A stretch of DNA of 64,000 bases from Peptoniphilaceae bacterium AM52-5BH (GTDB lineage Bacteria; Bacillota; Clostridia; Tissierellales; Peptoniphilaceae). The notes beneath the pieces are model-generated. The model ran no database searches, was not told the DNA's origin, and saw nothing but the letters and a program-made list of their open reading frames with translations. The translations under genes and the position numbers were made by a program. How positions within the stretch are numbered: position 1 is the first letter of the stretch; every line of letters starts with the position of its first letter. Where the stretch lies: assembly GCA_027669155.1 (NCBI GenBank), contig JAQEDR010000005.1, positions 39,451-103,450 on the forward strand. The letters are read 5' to 3'. Below, in pieces: positions 50,382 through 60,091 of this stretch.

Positions 50382-51383
50382 ATGGCTACTATAAAAGATG
50401 TTGCAGCTTTGGCTGGAGTTTCTATTACTACTGTTTCTATGGTGCTTAATAGGACTGATGACAAGATTTCTGCTAAGACTAAGGAGAAGGTTTTTCTTGC
50501 TGCGGATGAGTTAGGTTACAATGCCAATAAGATTGCGAGAGCTCTTGCTAGTAAGAAGAGCAATGTAATTATGGCGGTTATTCCTGATATTTCCAATCCC
50601 TTCTTTTCGGTTTTGGTCAAGTTTCTGACAAATTATTGTCTAGAATACAATTATTTTTTGTATATTCACAATTCAAATAACAAGTCCATATCCAAGAAGG
50701 ACTTCAAAGCTCTTCTGGAAAATAATTACATAGCGGCCTGCCTTCTTGTGGATAGAAATGTTAAGGGCTTGGACGATGAGATAATAGAAAAGTACAATGT
50801 GGTCTTCCTAGATGAGGTTGATTTCTCAAATTCTAAGAAAAATATAGTCACAGGCAACAATGAGCTTGGTGGCATGCTTGCCATGAACTATCTCTTGGAC
50901 AGAGGCTTTAGGAAAATTGGCATGCTTATAGGGCCAAGGTCTACTGCTAACTCTTCTAGGAGACTTTCTGGTGCTATAAAGGCTAGCATGAACCGTGATA
51001 TTTATATCGACCCTAAAAATATTATCCATGGAGATTATTCATATGAAGGAGGATATGCAGCAGGAAAGTTTTTCCAAGATAGGCAAGTAGATGCAATATT
51101 TTCTTTCTCGGATATGAGCTCTTATGGACTCTTAAATTATTTTAGAGAAAACAAAATAAAGGTTCCGAGGGATATATCCCTAGTAAGTTATGATAATTTA
51201 TTTTTAAATAAAATTGTAAGTCCAAGGCTTACATCGATTGACCAAAATCTTGAGCGTATTGCCAAAGAGGCCATAGATTTGGCTGATGATTTGATAAATA
51301 AGAGAAAGACAGACAGTAGGATAGAGGTTGAGCCGATACTTTTTGAAGGAGAAAGCGTGGGGAGGATTTATGAAAATAATTAA
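50382..51383 (+). CDS. rbsR: LacI-family ribose operon repressor
   Basis: A 333-aa LacI protein starting MATIKDVAALAGVSITTVSMVLN (HTH plus hinge), with a periplasmic-binding-like sensor domain. The ATG at 50382 follows AGGAG by 6 nt; a TTG two codons earlier is less likely. It leads the rbs operon and probably binds TTAAAACGTTTTAA upstream. Confidence 0.93.
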   Translation: MATIKDVAALAGVSITTVSMVLNRTDDKISAKTKEKVFLAADELGYNANKIARALASKKSNVIMAVIPDISNPFFSVLVKFLTNYCLEYNYFLYIHNSNNKSISKKDFKALLENNYIAACLLVDRNVKGLDDEIIEKYNVVFLDEVDFSNSKKNIVTGNNELGGMLAMNYLLDRGFRKIGMLIGPRSTANSSRRLSGAIKASMNRDIYIDPKNIIHGDYSYEGGYAAGKFFQDRQVDAIFSFSDMSSYGLLNYFRENKIKVPRDISLVSYDNLFLNKIVSPRLTSIDQNLERIAKEAIDLADDLINKRKTDSRIEVEPILFEGESVGRIYENN

Positions 51384-52263
51384 TTTCGGATCTATCAATA
51401 TTGATATATTCTTTGCGGTAGATCACATAGTTAGACCAGGTGAGACTATTAGTGCAAGATCTATAGAAAAAAGAGCAGGAGGTAAGGGGCTAAATCAATC
51501 GATAGCTCTGGCTAAAAACTCTGATTCTGTATATCATGTAGGAAATATCGGCATCGATGGCAAGTTTTTGGCAGAGTATTTGGAAAATGAGAAGATAAAT
51601 ACTGAGTTTGTGAGAGAAAGTAAAAGTCTTACAGGAAACGCCTTAATTCAAGTTGATGATAAGGGAGAAAATTCCATAGTTTTATACAAGGGAGCAAATT
51701 TCGACAACGACAAGGATTTTGTAGAGAGGGTATTTGACCATTTTGATGAAAACGATATATTGGTCTTACAAAATGAGATAAATATGATGGACTATATTAT
51801 CGATAAGGCCTACGAGAAGGGCCTAAAGATAGTCTTAAACCCTTCACCAATCACAGAAGAGGTCAAGAAATTTGATTATAACAAGATCGATATGGTGGTT
51901 TTAAATGAACATGAGGCTAAAGCCATAAGTGGTAGGGAAGGAGCCTGCGATAATATAAGATATTTCAAAGAAACTTATCCAAAGCTTAAGCTAGTAATAA
52001 CCTTGGGCAAGGAAGGGTCAATTTATATATCAGAGGAAGATACTATAAGACAAGAGGCCAAAAAGGTTAAGGCTGTTGATTCTACAGGGGCAGGAGATAC
52101 CTTCACAGGATATTTTGTGGCGAATTTCTACCAAGGAAAGAAAGTTAAGGATTGTCTTGAGATTGCAACTTCAGCATCAGCTCTATCTGTTACCAAAAAG
52201 GGAGCAAGCGTTTCTATCCCAAGTCTTTCAGAAGTAGAGGAATTTATGAAGGAGTCACTATGA
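51370..52263 (+). CDS. rbsK: Ribokinase
   Basis: A 297-aa PfkB-family kinase with RAGGKGLNQS and DSTGAGDTFTGYF (anion hole and catalytic Asp). Starting at 51370 after GGGGAGG it overlaps rbsR by 14 nt. It makes ribose-5-phosphate. Confidence 0.94.
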   Translation: MKIINFGSINIDIFFAVDHIVRPGETISARSIEKRAGGKGLNQSIALAKNSDSVYHVGNIGIDGKFLAEYLENEKINTEFVRESKSLTGNALIQVDDKGENSIVLYKGANFDNDKDFVERVFDHFDENDILVLQNEINMMDYIIDKAYEKGLKIVLNPSPITEEVKKFDYNKIDMVVLNEHEAKAISGREGACDNIRYFKETYPKLKLVITLGKEGSIYISEEDTIRQEAKKVKAVDSTGAGDTFTGYFVANFYQGKKVKDCLEIATSASALSVTKKGASVSIPSLSEVEEFMKESL

Positions 52264-52652
52264 AACTAAAAGGAATTTTAAATAGCGATATAGCAAAGGG
52301 CCTTGCTGATTTGGGTCATATGGACCTTATAGCTGTGGGAGATTGTGGTCTTCCTATAGATAATGACAAGAAGATCGACCTTGCCCTAAAGCTTGGGGAG
52401 CCTAAGTTTATAGATGTACTTGAAGTCTTATTGGAAGATTTTTCTGTGGAGTATTATTACTTGGCAGAAGAGATAAAATCAGAAAACCCAGACCAAGAAA
52501 GGGCTATAGCCGAACTTCTCCCTGGGGTAGATAAGGAATATATAAGCCATGAAGACTTCAAGAAGAAGCTTAGGGAGACTAAATTTGTAATAAGGACAGG
52601 AGAAAACACCCCCTATTCCAATATTATTCTTCGAAGTAAAAATATCTTTTAG
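52260..52652 (+). CDS. rbsD: D-ribose pyranase
   Basis: A 130-aa RbsD with LNSDIAKGLADLGHMDLIAVGDCGLPI (catalytic His20) and the TGENTPYSNIIL C-terminus. It interconverts ribose pyranose and furanose forms for RbsK. Overlaps rbsK by 4 nt. Confidence 0.95.
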   Translation: MKLKGILNSDIAKGLADLGHMDLIAVGDCGLPIDNDKKIDLALKLGEPKFIDVLEVLLEDFSVEYYYLAEEIKSENPDQERAIAELLPGVDKEYISHEDFKKKLRETKFVIRTGENTPYSNIILRSKNIF

Positions 52653-52661
52653 GAGCCTCTT

Positions 52662-54143
52662 ATGAAAATTGAAATGAAAAATATATACAAGTCCTTCGGT
52701 AAAAACGATGTTTTGAAGGGGGTTGACTTTACTGTAGGCCCTGGCGAAATCCACGCCCTAGTAGGAGAAAACGGAGCCGGTAAGTCAACTCTTATGAATA
52801 TCTTATCAGGAGTCCTTGAAAAAGATAAGGGTGATATATTAATAGACGGGAAGAAAGTCGACATAACAGATACTAATAAAGCTAAAGACTATGGTATAAG
52901 CTTTATCCACCAGGAGCTTTCTGACTGGCCAGAACTTAGCGTTATGGATAATATCTTTATGAACAACGAGCTAAGAAAGGGGATGTTTCTAGACAAGACT
53001 AAGATGAGAGAAAAAACCAAGAAGCTTCTTTCAAACTTCGATTTAGATATAGACCCAGACACTCCTGTTTCAAAACTTTCTGTTGGCCAAAGACAAATGA
53101 TGGAAATAGCCAAGGCTAATCTCAATAAGGTTAATCTATTAATCCTGGATGAGCCAACCAGTGCACTTACTAATAACGAGATTGATAAGTTATTTAAGCT
53201 AATTAAGAAGCTTCGAGACGAGAATGTATCAATGATTTACATATCTCATAGGATGGAGGAGATATTTGCCTTAACTAATAAGATTACAGTTATGAGAGAC
53301 GGAAAGTCTGTCGCTGTCATGAATACTAATGACAGTAGCGAGAAGGAAGTCGTATCCCATATGGTAGGAAGAGATATAGGTGACTTCTATCCTGATATGG
53401 ATTCTGAAATATCTGATATGAAAATCGAACTTAAAAACTTCACTAGAGAAGGATTCTATAAGGATATAAATATAATGGCCAAAAAGGGAGAAGTTCTTGG
53501 TATCTCTGGCCTTATGGGAGCAGGAAGAAGCGAGATTATGAGATCGCTTTTCGGTCTTGATCCTAAAGATAGCGGAGAAGTCTATATCGATGGAAAAAAG
53601 GTAGATATAAATAGCCCTACCGATGCCATCAATAACAAAATTGGTTTTGTAACAGAAAACAGACAAGAAGAAGGTCTTATCCTTGATGAATCAATCAGAG
53701 AAAATATATCTTTACTAAACTTCGATAAGTTTTCAAATAAGACCTTTATCGATAGAGCCAAAGAAAAAGGATTATCAGACAGTTTAGTAGATAGTTTTAA
53801 GGTAAAAGCTCAGTCGAGTGAGAGTAAGCTAAGAGATTTATCCGGAGGGAACCAACAAAAGGTAGTGTTTGCCAAATGGTATGCAATCGATCCAGAAATC
53901 TTAATCTTGGATGAACCTACCAAGGGAGTAGATGTAGGAGCTAAGAGAGAAATCTACGATTTGATAAAGACTATGACCGAAAAGGGAGTTTCTGTAATAC
54001 TTATCTCCAGTGACTTACCAGAGCTTTTGAGCATATCAAACAGGATATATGTAATCCACGAAGGAAAAGTACAGGGAGAAATACTAGCGAGGGATGCAGA
54101 TCAAGAAAAGGTGATGACCCTTGCAACAGGAGGAAGATTATGA
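52662..54143 (+). CDS. rbsA: Ribose ABC importer ATP-binding protein
   Basis: A 493-aa double ATPase: domain 1 has GENGAGKST, LSVGQRQMME and LLILDEPTSAL; domain 2 has the degenerate GLMGAGRSE loop, LSGGNQQKVV and ILDEPTKGVDVG, the RbsA/MglA pattern. Overlaps rbsC by 4 nt. Confidence 0.95.
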   Translation: MKIEMKNIYKSFGKNDVLKGVDFTVGPGEIHALVGENGAGKSTLMNILSGVLEKDKGDILIDGKKVDITDTNKAKDYGISFIHQELSDWPELSVMDNIFMNNELRKGMFLDKTKMREKTKKLLSNFDLDIDPDTPVSKLSVGQRQMMEIAKANLNKVNLLILDEPTSALTNNEIDKLFKLIKKLRDENVSMIYISHRMEEIFALTNKITVMRDGKSVAVMNTNDSSEKEVVSHMVGRDIGDFYPDMDSEISDMKIELKNFTREGFYKDINIMAKKGEVLGISGLMGAGRSEIMRSLFGLDPKDSGEVYIDGKKVDINSPTDAINNKIGFVTENRQEEGLILDESIRENISLLNFDKFSNKTFIDRAKEKGLSDSLVDSFKVKAQSSESKLRDLSGGNQQKVVFAKWYAIDPEILILDEPTKGVDVGAKREIYDLIKTMTEKGVSVILISSDLPELLSISNRIYVIHEGKVQGEILARDADQEKVMTLATGGRL

Positions 54144-55084
54144 ACAGTATAAAAAAACAATTTAAAGAAAATCAAAATCTGGGCACCATAGTTGCCTTGA
54201 TTATCCTCATAGTTTTTGTAAGTGTCCTAAATCCTGCATTCTTGCAAGTAAACAACTTACTAAACTTGATGCGCCAGCTAATCATAAACGGCTTTATTGC
54301 CCTTGGTATGACCTTTGTAATCCTAACAGGGGGAATCGACCTATCAGTTGGATCAACACTCGCCCTTACATCGGCCATATTTGCAGGTCTTCTACAAGGC
54401 GGCATGCCAACAATTCTTGCAATACTTATAGCCCTAGGACTTGGACTAATCTTAGGTCTAGTAAATGGAATACTTATCACCAAGGGAAAACTTGCGCCAT
54501 TTATAGTGACCCTTGCTACTATGACAATTTTTAGAGGACTTACCCTAGTCTATATGGACGGTAGGCCAATAGCAGGACCAAAGGATGACTTCGCCTTCCA
54601 ATTTCTTGGCAAGGGACAATTCTTTGGTATACCTTTCCAAGCAATCCTCTTTATCATAGCCTATCTAATCTTATGGATTCTTCTTACTAAAACAAGCTAC
54701 GGAAGAAAGATTTACGCTGTAGGTGGCAATGAGAAGGCAAGTTTTATATCAGGAATAAAAATTGACAAGGTCAAAATTTTAGTATATGTAATATCAGCAC
54801 TAATGGCAGTCCTATCAGGTCTGGTTCTTACATCAAGGCTAAACTCAGCCCAACCGACAGCTGGATCTGCCTACGAGATGGATGCCATAGCAGCGGTTGT
54901 ACTTGGAGGAGTAAGTATGACTGGAGGAAGTGGTTCTCTTACAGGAACCCTTATAGGAATTCTAATCTTGGGAGTATTAAACAACGGACTTAATTTATTA
55001 GGGGTATCAAGTTTCTACCAACAAATCGTAAAAGGTGTAGTAATACTAATAGCAGTCTTAATCGACAGAAAGAGAAACAAATAG
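54140..55084 (+). CDS. rbsC: Ribose ABC importer permease
   Basis: A 314-aa permease of the branched/ribose type (about ten helices) with ALGMTFVILTGGIDLSVGS and the AVVLGGVSMTGGSGSLTGTL motif. It forms the membrane channel with RbsA. Confidence 0.94.
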   Translation: MNSIKKQFKENQNLGTIVALIILIVFVSVLNPAFLQVNNLLNLMRQLIINGFIALGMTFVILTGGIDLSVGSTLALTSAIFAGLLQGGMPTILAILIALGLGLILGLVNGILITKGKLAPFIVTLATMTIFRGLTLVYMDGRPIAGPKDDFAFQFLGKGQFFGIPFQAILFIIAYLILWILLTKTSYGRKIYAVGGNEKASFISGIKIDKVKILVYVISALMAVLSGLVLTSRLNSAQPTAGSAYEMDAIAAVVLGGVSMTGGSGSLTGTLIGILILGVLNNGLNLLGVSSFYQQIVKGVVILIAVLIDRKRNK

Positions 55085-55093
55085 GAGGAGAAT

Positions 55094-56044
55094 ATGCAAA
55101 AGGCAAAAAGACTATTATCAGTTTTATTAATTGCTATGTTCATGATTACAGGATGTAGCGTAGAAGGTCAAAACAACAAAGAAGAAAACAAAGAAAGTGG
55201 AGTAGAAGAAAAAGCCACTGAGACTAAAACTGATGGAGATATGAAAATAGGAGTTTCCCTATCAACCCTAAACAATCCATTTTTCGTATCAATCAGAGAA
55301 GGTGTAGAGGAAGCTGCAGGTAAAGAGGGAGTAGAGACTGTAATAACAGATGCTCAAAACGATTCATCAACCCAGAGCAACCAAGTCGAAGACCTCATCA
55401 CTCAAGGAGTTGACCTAATAGTTATTAACCCAGTTGATTCAACAGCCATAGCTACGTCAGTTGAGAAGGCAAATGAAGCAAAGATTCCAGTAATCTGTGT
55501 CGATAGAGGCTCAGATCAAGGTGAACTTGTAAGCTTCATAGCAAGTAACAACGTAGAAGGTGGAAAGCTTGCTGGAGAATATATACTAGAGAAAGTAGGA
55601 GAAAACGCTGAAGTTATCCAACTTGAAGGAATTCCAGGAGCAAGCTCAACTCGTGAAAGAGGAGAAGGATTCGAAGAAGCTACAAATGGCAAAATCAACC
55701 TACTAGCTAGCCAAACAGCAAACTTTGATAGGGCAGAAGGAATGACAGTAATGGAAAACCTCCTCCAAGCTCACCCAGATGTAAAAGCAGTATTCTGCCA
55801 AAACGATGAAATGGCACTTGGAGCAAGCGAAGCTATAAAAGCAAGCGGCAAAGATGTAACTATTGTAGGATTTGATGGAAATGAAGATGCGATTAAGGCT
55901 GTAGAAGAAGGGAATCTATCAGCAACAGTAGCCCAAAAACCAAAAGAAATGGGTAGACTCGCAATCGAAACAGCAATCAAATATCTAAAAGGCGAAAAGG
56001 TAGAAGAAACAGTAGACTCACCACTAGAATTAATCAAGAAATAG
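55094..56044 (+). CDS. rbsB: Ribose-binding lipoprotein
   Basis: A 316-aa type I periplasmic-binding lipoprotein: signal with lipobox ITGC (Cys21), Glu/Lys-rich linker, then KIGVSLSTLNNPFFVSIREG and ligand residues such as IPVICVDRGSD and FCQNDEMALG. Ribose is the likely ligand from the operon. Confidence 0.94.
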   Translation: MQKAKRLLSVLLIAMFMITGCSVEGQNNKEENKESGVEEKATETKTDGDMKIGVSLSTLNNPFFVSIREGVEEAAGKEGVETVITDAQNDSSTQSNQVEDLITQGVDLIVINPVDSTAIATSVEKANEAKIPVICVDRGSDQGELVSFIASNNVEGGKLAGEYILEKVGENAEVIQLEGIPGASSTRERGEGFEEATNGKINLLASQTANFDRAEGMTVMENLLQAHPDVKAVFCQNDEMALGASEAIKASGKDVTIVGFDGNEDAIKAVEEGNLSATVAQKPKEMGRLAIETAIKYLKGEKVEETVDSPLELIKK

Positions 56045-56082
56045 AATAAAACCCCTAATAAAGAATATATTGGACAAAACAA

Positions 56083-56124
56083 GGAGCTTAAAAATGAAAA
56101 AATAAATTTTTAAGCTCCATTTTT
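56083..56124 (+). terminator. Terminator/attenuator between rbsB and the transaldolase-like gene
   Basis: GGAGCTTAAAAA ... TTTTTAAGCTCC is a perfect 12-bp stem followed by ATTTTT and then the AAAGGAG ribosome site. Partial read-through would link the transaldolase-like gene to the ribose operon at lower level. Confidence 0.75.
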
Positions 56125-56136
56125 AAAGGAGTATAA

Positions 56137-56784
56137 ATGAAATTTTTCTTAGACACTGCAAATGTAGACGAAATAAAAAGAATAAACGATCTAGGCCTTT
56201 GCGATGGTGTAACCACTAATCCATCAATTATCAACAAAGAAGGAAGAGACTTTGAGGAAGTTGTAAAAGAAATCTGCCAAATCGTAGATGGGCCTGTTTC
56301 TGCTGAAGTTACAAGTTATGAATACGAACAAATGGTTGAAGAAGCAAGAAAGCTTGCCAAATGGGCTGATAACATCATTGTCAAAATTCCAATGACAGAA
56401 GAAGGCCTTAAGGCAATCAAGACCCTAAGCAAAGAAGGTATAAAAACTAACTGTACCCTCATATTTTCTCTATCCCAAGGAATCATGGCTATGAAGGCAG
56501 GAGCGACCTATATCTCTCCATTTATGGGAAGAGTAGATGATATGGGCGAATCAGGTAAAAAGCTAATAGAAAATTTAAGGAAAGTCATTGACATCTACGG
56601 TTATGACTCAGAAATAATTGCAGCAAGCATAAGACATAACAAGCACCTAGAAGAAGCAGCTCTAGCAGGGGCTCATATTGCTACCATTCCAGGCAAGCTT
56701 TTCGACAAACTCTGGATCCACCCACTTACCACGGCGGGAATCGAAGCCTTCAAGAAAGATTGGGAGGCCTTTGAAAATAGATAG
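56137..56784 (+). CDS. tal: Transaldolase / fructose-6-phosphate aldolase family protein
   Basis: A 215-aa short-type transaldolase with [30 protein letters not shown] and NIIVKIPMT (Schiff-base Lys) motifs. Placement behind the ribose genes fits the non-oxidative pentose phosphate pathway. Sequence alone does not separate transaldolase from FSA activity. Confidence 0.92.
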   Translation: MKFFLDTANVDEIKRINDLGLCDGVTTNPSIINKEGRDFEEVVKEICQIVDGPVSAEVTSYEYEQMVEEARKLAKWADNIIVKIPMTEEGLKAIKTLSKEGIKTNCTLIFSLSQGIMAMKAGATYISPFMGRVDDMGESGKKLIENLRKVIDIYGYDSEIIAASIRHNKHLEEAALAGAHIATIPGKLFDKLWIHPLTTAGIEAFKKDWEAFENR

Positions 56785-56821
56785 GTCATTGGTCTTGTGT
56801 AAGTTTTCATAATAATTGGAA

Positions 56822-56850
56822 GCCTTTTCCATAAAGGCCTTTTATATTTC
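56822..56850 (+). terminator. Terminator after tal
   Basis: GCCTTT-tccat-AAAGGC stem, then CTTTTATATTTC. Confidence 0.65.
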
Positions 56851-56945
56851 TTGGATAGTAAAATTAAGCTAGACACTTTTAAATGAAATAAAAATCCATT
56901 TATGATACATTTAAATTACGAGAAAAAACATTAAGGAGTATCAAA

Positions 56946-57848
56946 ATGGCTTACAATCATCTTACCATAAAAGAGTTAATTTGGATAGAGCAATACTATA
57001 AATCTGGAGAAAAAGTTACAAATATAGAAAAATACTTATCAAGAGCAAGACAAACCATATATAATGTCATAAATTGGCTAAAAAAAGATTTAAGTATACA
57101 AGACTACCATTTTAACTACAGGAAAAATAAGTCTAAACGTGGATCCAAAACCAAACAATTAATCGGCAAAGGATATGATTATGTTCTTGATAAAGTAAAT
57201 AAAGGATGGACTCCTGATGTAATAGTGGGCAGAGGAGAAATAAAACTATCTATGAGTTCAAGAACACTCTACAGAAGGTTCAAAGATGGAACTTTGGAAG
57301 CAAAACTTCTACCAATGAAGGAAAAGAAAAAAGAATGGTAGTGTTAAAAAAGGAGGAAAACAAGCCTTTAAAAGAAGCATCTATGATAGAAAAAAATACT
57401 ATCCAAACTTTGCTACTGAATTTGGCCACTTTGAAGGGGATACAATAGTTGAGAAAGAAACCAAGGCAATAGTAACCCTAAAGCCAAAAAATAGGACAGC
57501 TAAAAGTATCGAAGAAAGATTAGATGAATGGTTAGCACAACTGCCAATAAAATTTGTAAAAACAATAACATTTGACTGTGGTAAAGAATTTTCAAATTGG
57601 AAAAATCTATGTAATAAATACGACATATCAATATTCTTTGCCGATCCAGGATGCCCAAGTCAAAGGGGTTAAATGAAAATTCAAATGGGTTATTAAGAAA
57701 AGATGGATTGGCAAATCAAACTGACTTTAGGCTAAAAAGTGAATAGGATATAGTTTCTGTAGCTAGTTACAGAAACTATATCCCATGAAAGTCTTTGAAC
57801 TACAAAACACCGTTAGAAGAATTTATGAATTTAGTGTATTCTGTCTAG
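56946..57848 (+). pseudogene. Decayed IS30-family transposase
   Basis: Residues 1-131 (MAYNHLTIKELIWIEQYY...) are an intact IS30 N-terminus with HTH. Reading then continues in another frame (KKGGKQAFKRSIYDRKKYYP, FGHFEGDTIV, TFDCGKEFSNW, DPGCPSQRG) to a second frameshift near 57670, after which NENSNGLLRKDG completes the DDE catalytic core. In-frame TAG (57744) and TGA (57786) precede the conserved RNYIP-KSLNYKTPLEEFM end. Two frameshifts and two stops mean no active transposase. Terminal inverted repeats were not clear. Confidence 0.9.
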
Positions 57849-58388
57849 GTTAAATTGACAATTGAAAAAATATAAAAAAGAGTAATTTAGTATGAACTTC
57901 CCCTGTAAAATTTAGACCTTTGAGTTTTTCGTTGATTTTATCTGGGTGTATGAATCGTGTTAGTAGAAGTAAATGATACTTTTACTAACACGATTTTTTA
58001 GTAAAAAATAAGAAGTATTTAATCATTTACCTAACATTAATATTGATTCCAAAAATTAAGGAGATTAAATATTGTCTAGGGATTGTCAAATTTTTGTGTA
58101 ACTATAACCTATAAATTTTGTAATTGTATCTGGCGAATCACATGTTTGTTCTATCATCATATATCAAATAGTTTTTACTCTTTAATAAATTTCAATAAAC
58201 ATTCAAAATCTATAATATTTGATTAGGGAAACTTATAAATTAAGTTTCTTGCAGGGAAGATATTTTATGTAAATGCTGTAACAATGATAGTTAAAGTGAA
58301 GTTTTGTGTTCTTTAAGCAAGTGTAATCACTATATGGGGTTGCAATAATATTAAATTAAAGCACCCTATATTACAAAAGTAAAAATAC
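57849..58388. other. Gene-free AT-rich region with a long hairpin
   Basis: About 540 bp with no supported gene. The one structure is an 18-bp stem (AATCGTGTTAGTA-g-AAGT at 57953-57970 pairing with 57978-57995, one wobble), followed by a T-run. It is a strong bidirectional terminator or remnant of a mobile element end. Several stretches resemble broken coding sequence but give no convincing protein. Confidence 0.5.
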
Positions 58389-58417
58389 TTGACAAATGTA
58401 AAACAGTATCATATAGT
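58389..58417 (+). promoter_or_regulatory. Promoter of the glucitol-PTS operon
   Basis: TTGACA (58389-58394), 17 bp, TATAGT (58412-58417), then AGGAGG before the first gene. No obvious operator dyad of the other types is present. Confidence 0.75.
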
Positions 58418-58454
58418 AAATCTAAAGAAAGATATCTATATTTAGGAGGTAGAC

Positions 58455-59702
58455 ATGACATTATATGGTCAACTATTAGAAAGAGAAAAAGAAGGTAATC
58501 CAATAAAGGTTGGTGTTATTGGAGCAGGTCAGATGGGCAGAGGTATGGTTGCTCAAATTTCAACTATCCCAGGCATGATTGTAACAGGAATAAGTGATCT
58601 AAATATCGAGGCAGCACAAAAGGCTAAAGAAGCTTTTAATAAATCATCCAAAGAGAAAGTAGATATACTTACAACTAAGGATTTTAAGGAAGTTATTAAT
58701 AGTGATGAAGTAGAAATTGTAGTTGAAGCGACAGGAGTTCCTGAAGTTGGAGCAAAGGTTTGTCTGGAGTGTTTATTAGCACACAAAAACGTTGTCTTAT
58801 TAAATGTTGAAATAGATATAACAATTGGATCATTGATGCATAAATTATTTAAGTCTGCAGGCCTAGTATATACTGGCTCAGCTGGTGATGAACCTGCAGA
58901 AGTTGTGGCCCTATATGAATTTGCGAAGTCAATGGGAATGGAAGTACTAGTGGCTGGTAAAGGTAAGAATAACAAGCTAAAAGTTCATGCCAATCCTGAT
59001 ACCGCAAAAGAAGAAGCTGATTCAAAAAACATGAACGCTCATATGCTTGCAGCATTCCAAGACGGCACAAAAACTATGGCAGAAATGAATTTGTTATCAA
59101 ATGCAATTGGATTTAAGCCAGATGTTGCAGGAATGCACGGAATTTCTGGGGATTTAGATTCTACAGTTGATCAATTGAAGCTTAAGGGTGAAGGCGGTGT
59201 ACTCGATAACTATGGAGTTGTTGAGTATGTAGATGGATTAGCTCCAGGAGTATTTGTTATTGTTAAAGGACAGAATGAAGGAGTAAAAGAAGAATTAAAT
59301 TATTTAATGAAAAAAGGTGATAGGGATAGACATATACTATATAGACCTTTCCATTTAGCTTCACTTGAAACACCTACAACAGTTGCTAAAGTAGCATTAA
59401 ATAATGATACATCAATTGTTCCTTTTGGAAAACCAGTTTCTGATACTGTAGCTTTCACTAAGAAAGAAATTAAAAAAGGTGAAAGAATTGATGGAATTGG
59501 CGGTTACTGTGTTAGAGGGTTACTAGAAACTCACGATACATGTATAGAAGAAAGACATATACCTATAGGATTAATCGCAGGGGAAACCATAGCAAAAGAA
59601 GATATACCTGCAGATTCATTTTTGACACTAGATAATACTGAATTGGATACATCTACAACAGTTTATAAATTAAGAAAATTACAAGATGAATTTATAGGTT
59701 AA
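58455..59702 (+). CDS. NAD(P)-dependent oxidoreductase with C-terminal SAF domain
   Basis: A 415-aa protein: an N-terminal Rossmann domain (KVGVIGAGQMGRGMVAQI, about 18-35) of the homoserine dehydrogenase/DapB-like kind, a central catalytic region (YTGSAGDEPAEVVALYEFAKSMGMEVLVAGKGKNN; GKPVSDTVAF) and a SAF-like end (RHIPIGLIAGETIAKEDIPADSFLTLDN). It opens the operon feeding the aldolase, so I infer oxidation of a PTS-imported polyol phosphate or a carbonyl intermediate. It is not homoserine dehydrogenase of amino-acid synthesis: context and SAF domain differ. Substrate unknown. Confidence 0.82.
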   Translation: MTLYGQLLEREKEGNPIKVGVIGAGQMGRGMVAQISTIPGMIVTGISDLNIEAAQKAKEAFNKSSKEKVDILTTKDFKEVINSDEVEIVVEATGVPEVGAKVCLECLLAHKNVVLLNVEIDITIGSLMHKLFKSAGLVYTGSAGDEPAEVVALYEFAKSMGMEVLVAGKGKNNKLKVHANPDTAKEEADSKNMNAHMLAAFQDGTKTMAEMNLLSNAIGFKPDVAGMHGISGDLDSTVDQLKLKGEGGVLDNYGVVEYVDGLAPGVFVIVKGQNEGVKEELNYLMKKGDRDRHILYRPFHLASLETPTTVAKVALNNDTSIVPFGKPVSDTVAFTKKEIKKGERIDGIGGYCVRGLLETHDTCIEERHIPIGLIAGETIAKEDIPADSFLTLDNTELDTSTTVYKLRKLQDEFIG

Positions 59703-59704
59703 GC

Positions 59705-60082
59705 ATGTTAAGAAATGTCGTCACTTTACTAATATTTATAGTTTTAATACAGAGAATTTTTGCTATATATCAATTTAGAAAATACGACAGTTTTATTAAG
59801 AAGCTAAAAGATAAATATTTGGGTAGAGAAGGATACTATCTGCTTATAAATAAAGCGGGTAGTATCTTCTCAAACCTTATCTTAATTATTGTAATAAACG
59901 ATGAAGATATAATTAAGGAAGCATACATTTATAAAGGTAAATTTATATTTTCGGGTTTTAATCCTGTGGTTGATCTATTTAATGAGAATATATCAACATT
60001 AGATATAAAAAAAATTAGACCTTATAGCAAAAATCTCGAAACTTGTTTTAGAAAAATTAAAGAAGATTACGCCAATATTTAG
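59705..60082 (+). CDS. gutM: GutM-family protein
   Basis: A 125-aa protein with an N-terminal membrane helix (LRNVVTLLIFIVLIQRIFAIYQF) and a soluble GutM-like domain. GutM is an activator-type accessory of glucitol (gut/srl) operons. Its position 2 nt after the dehydrogenase and ahead of the PTS genes supports this. No GutR-type repressor is visible in the window. Confidence 0.75.
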   Translation: MLRNVVTLLIFIVLIQRIFAIYQFRKYDSFIKKLKDKYLGREGYYLLINKAGSIFSNLILIIVINDEDIIKEAYIYKGKFIFSGFNPVVDLFNENISTLDIKKIRPYSKNLETCFRKIKEDYANI

Positions 60083-60091
60083 GAGGGGAAT

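Noticed and set aside
57359-57700. Minus-strand frame over the IS30 remnant as a gene
   Set aside because: The plus strand clearly encodes transposase motifs in shifted frames; the antisense frame has no support.
58455-59702. Calling the SAF protein a homoserine dehydrogenase
   Set aside because: Only the Rossmann part fits; no ACT or typical HSD catalytic region is evident, a SAF-like C-terminus is present and the neighbours are sugar genes.
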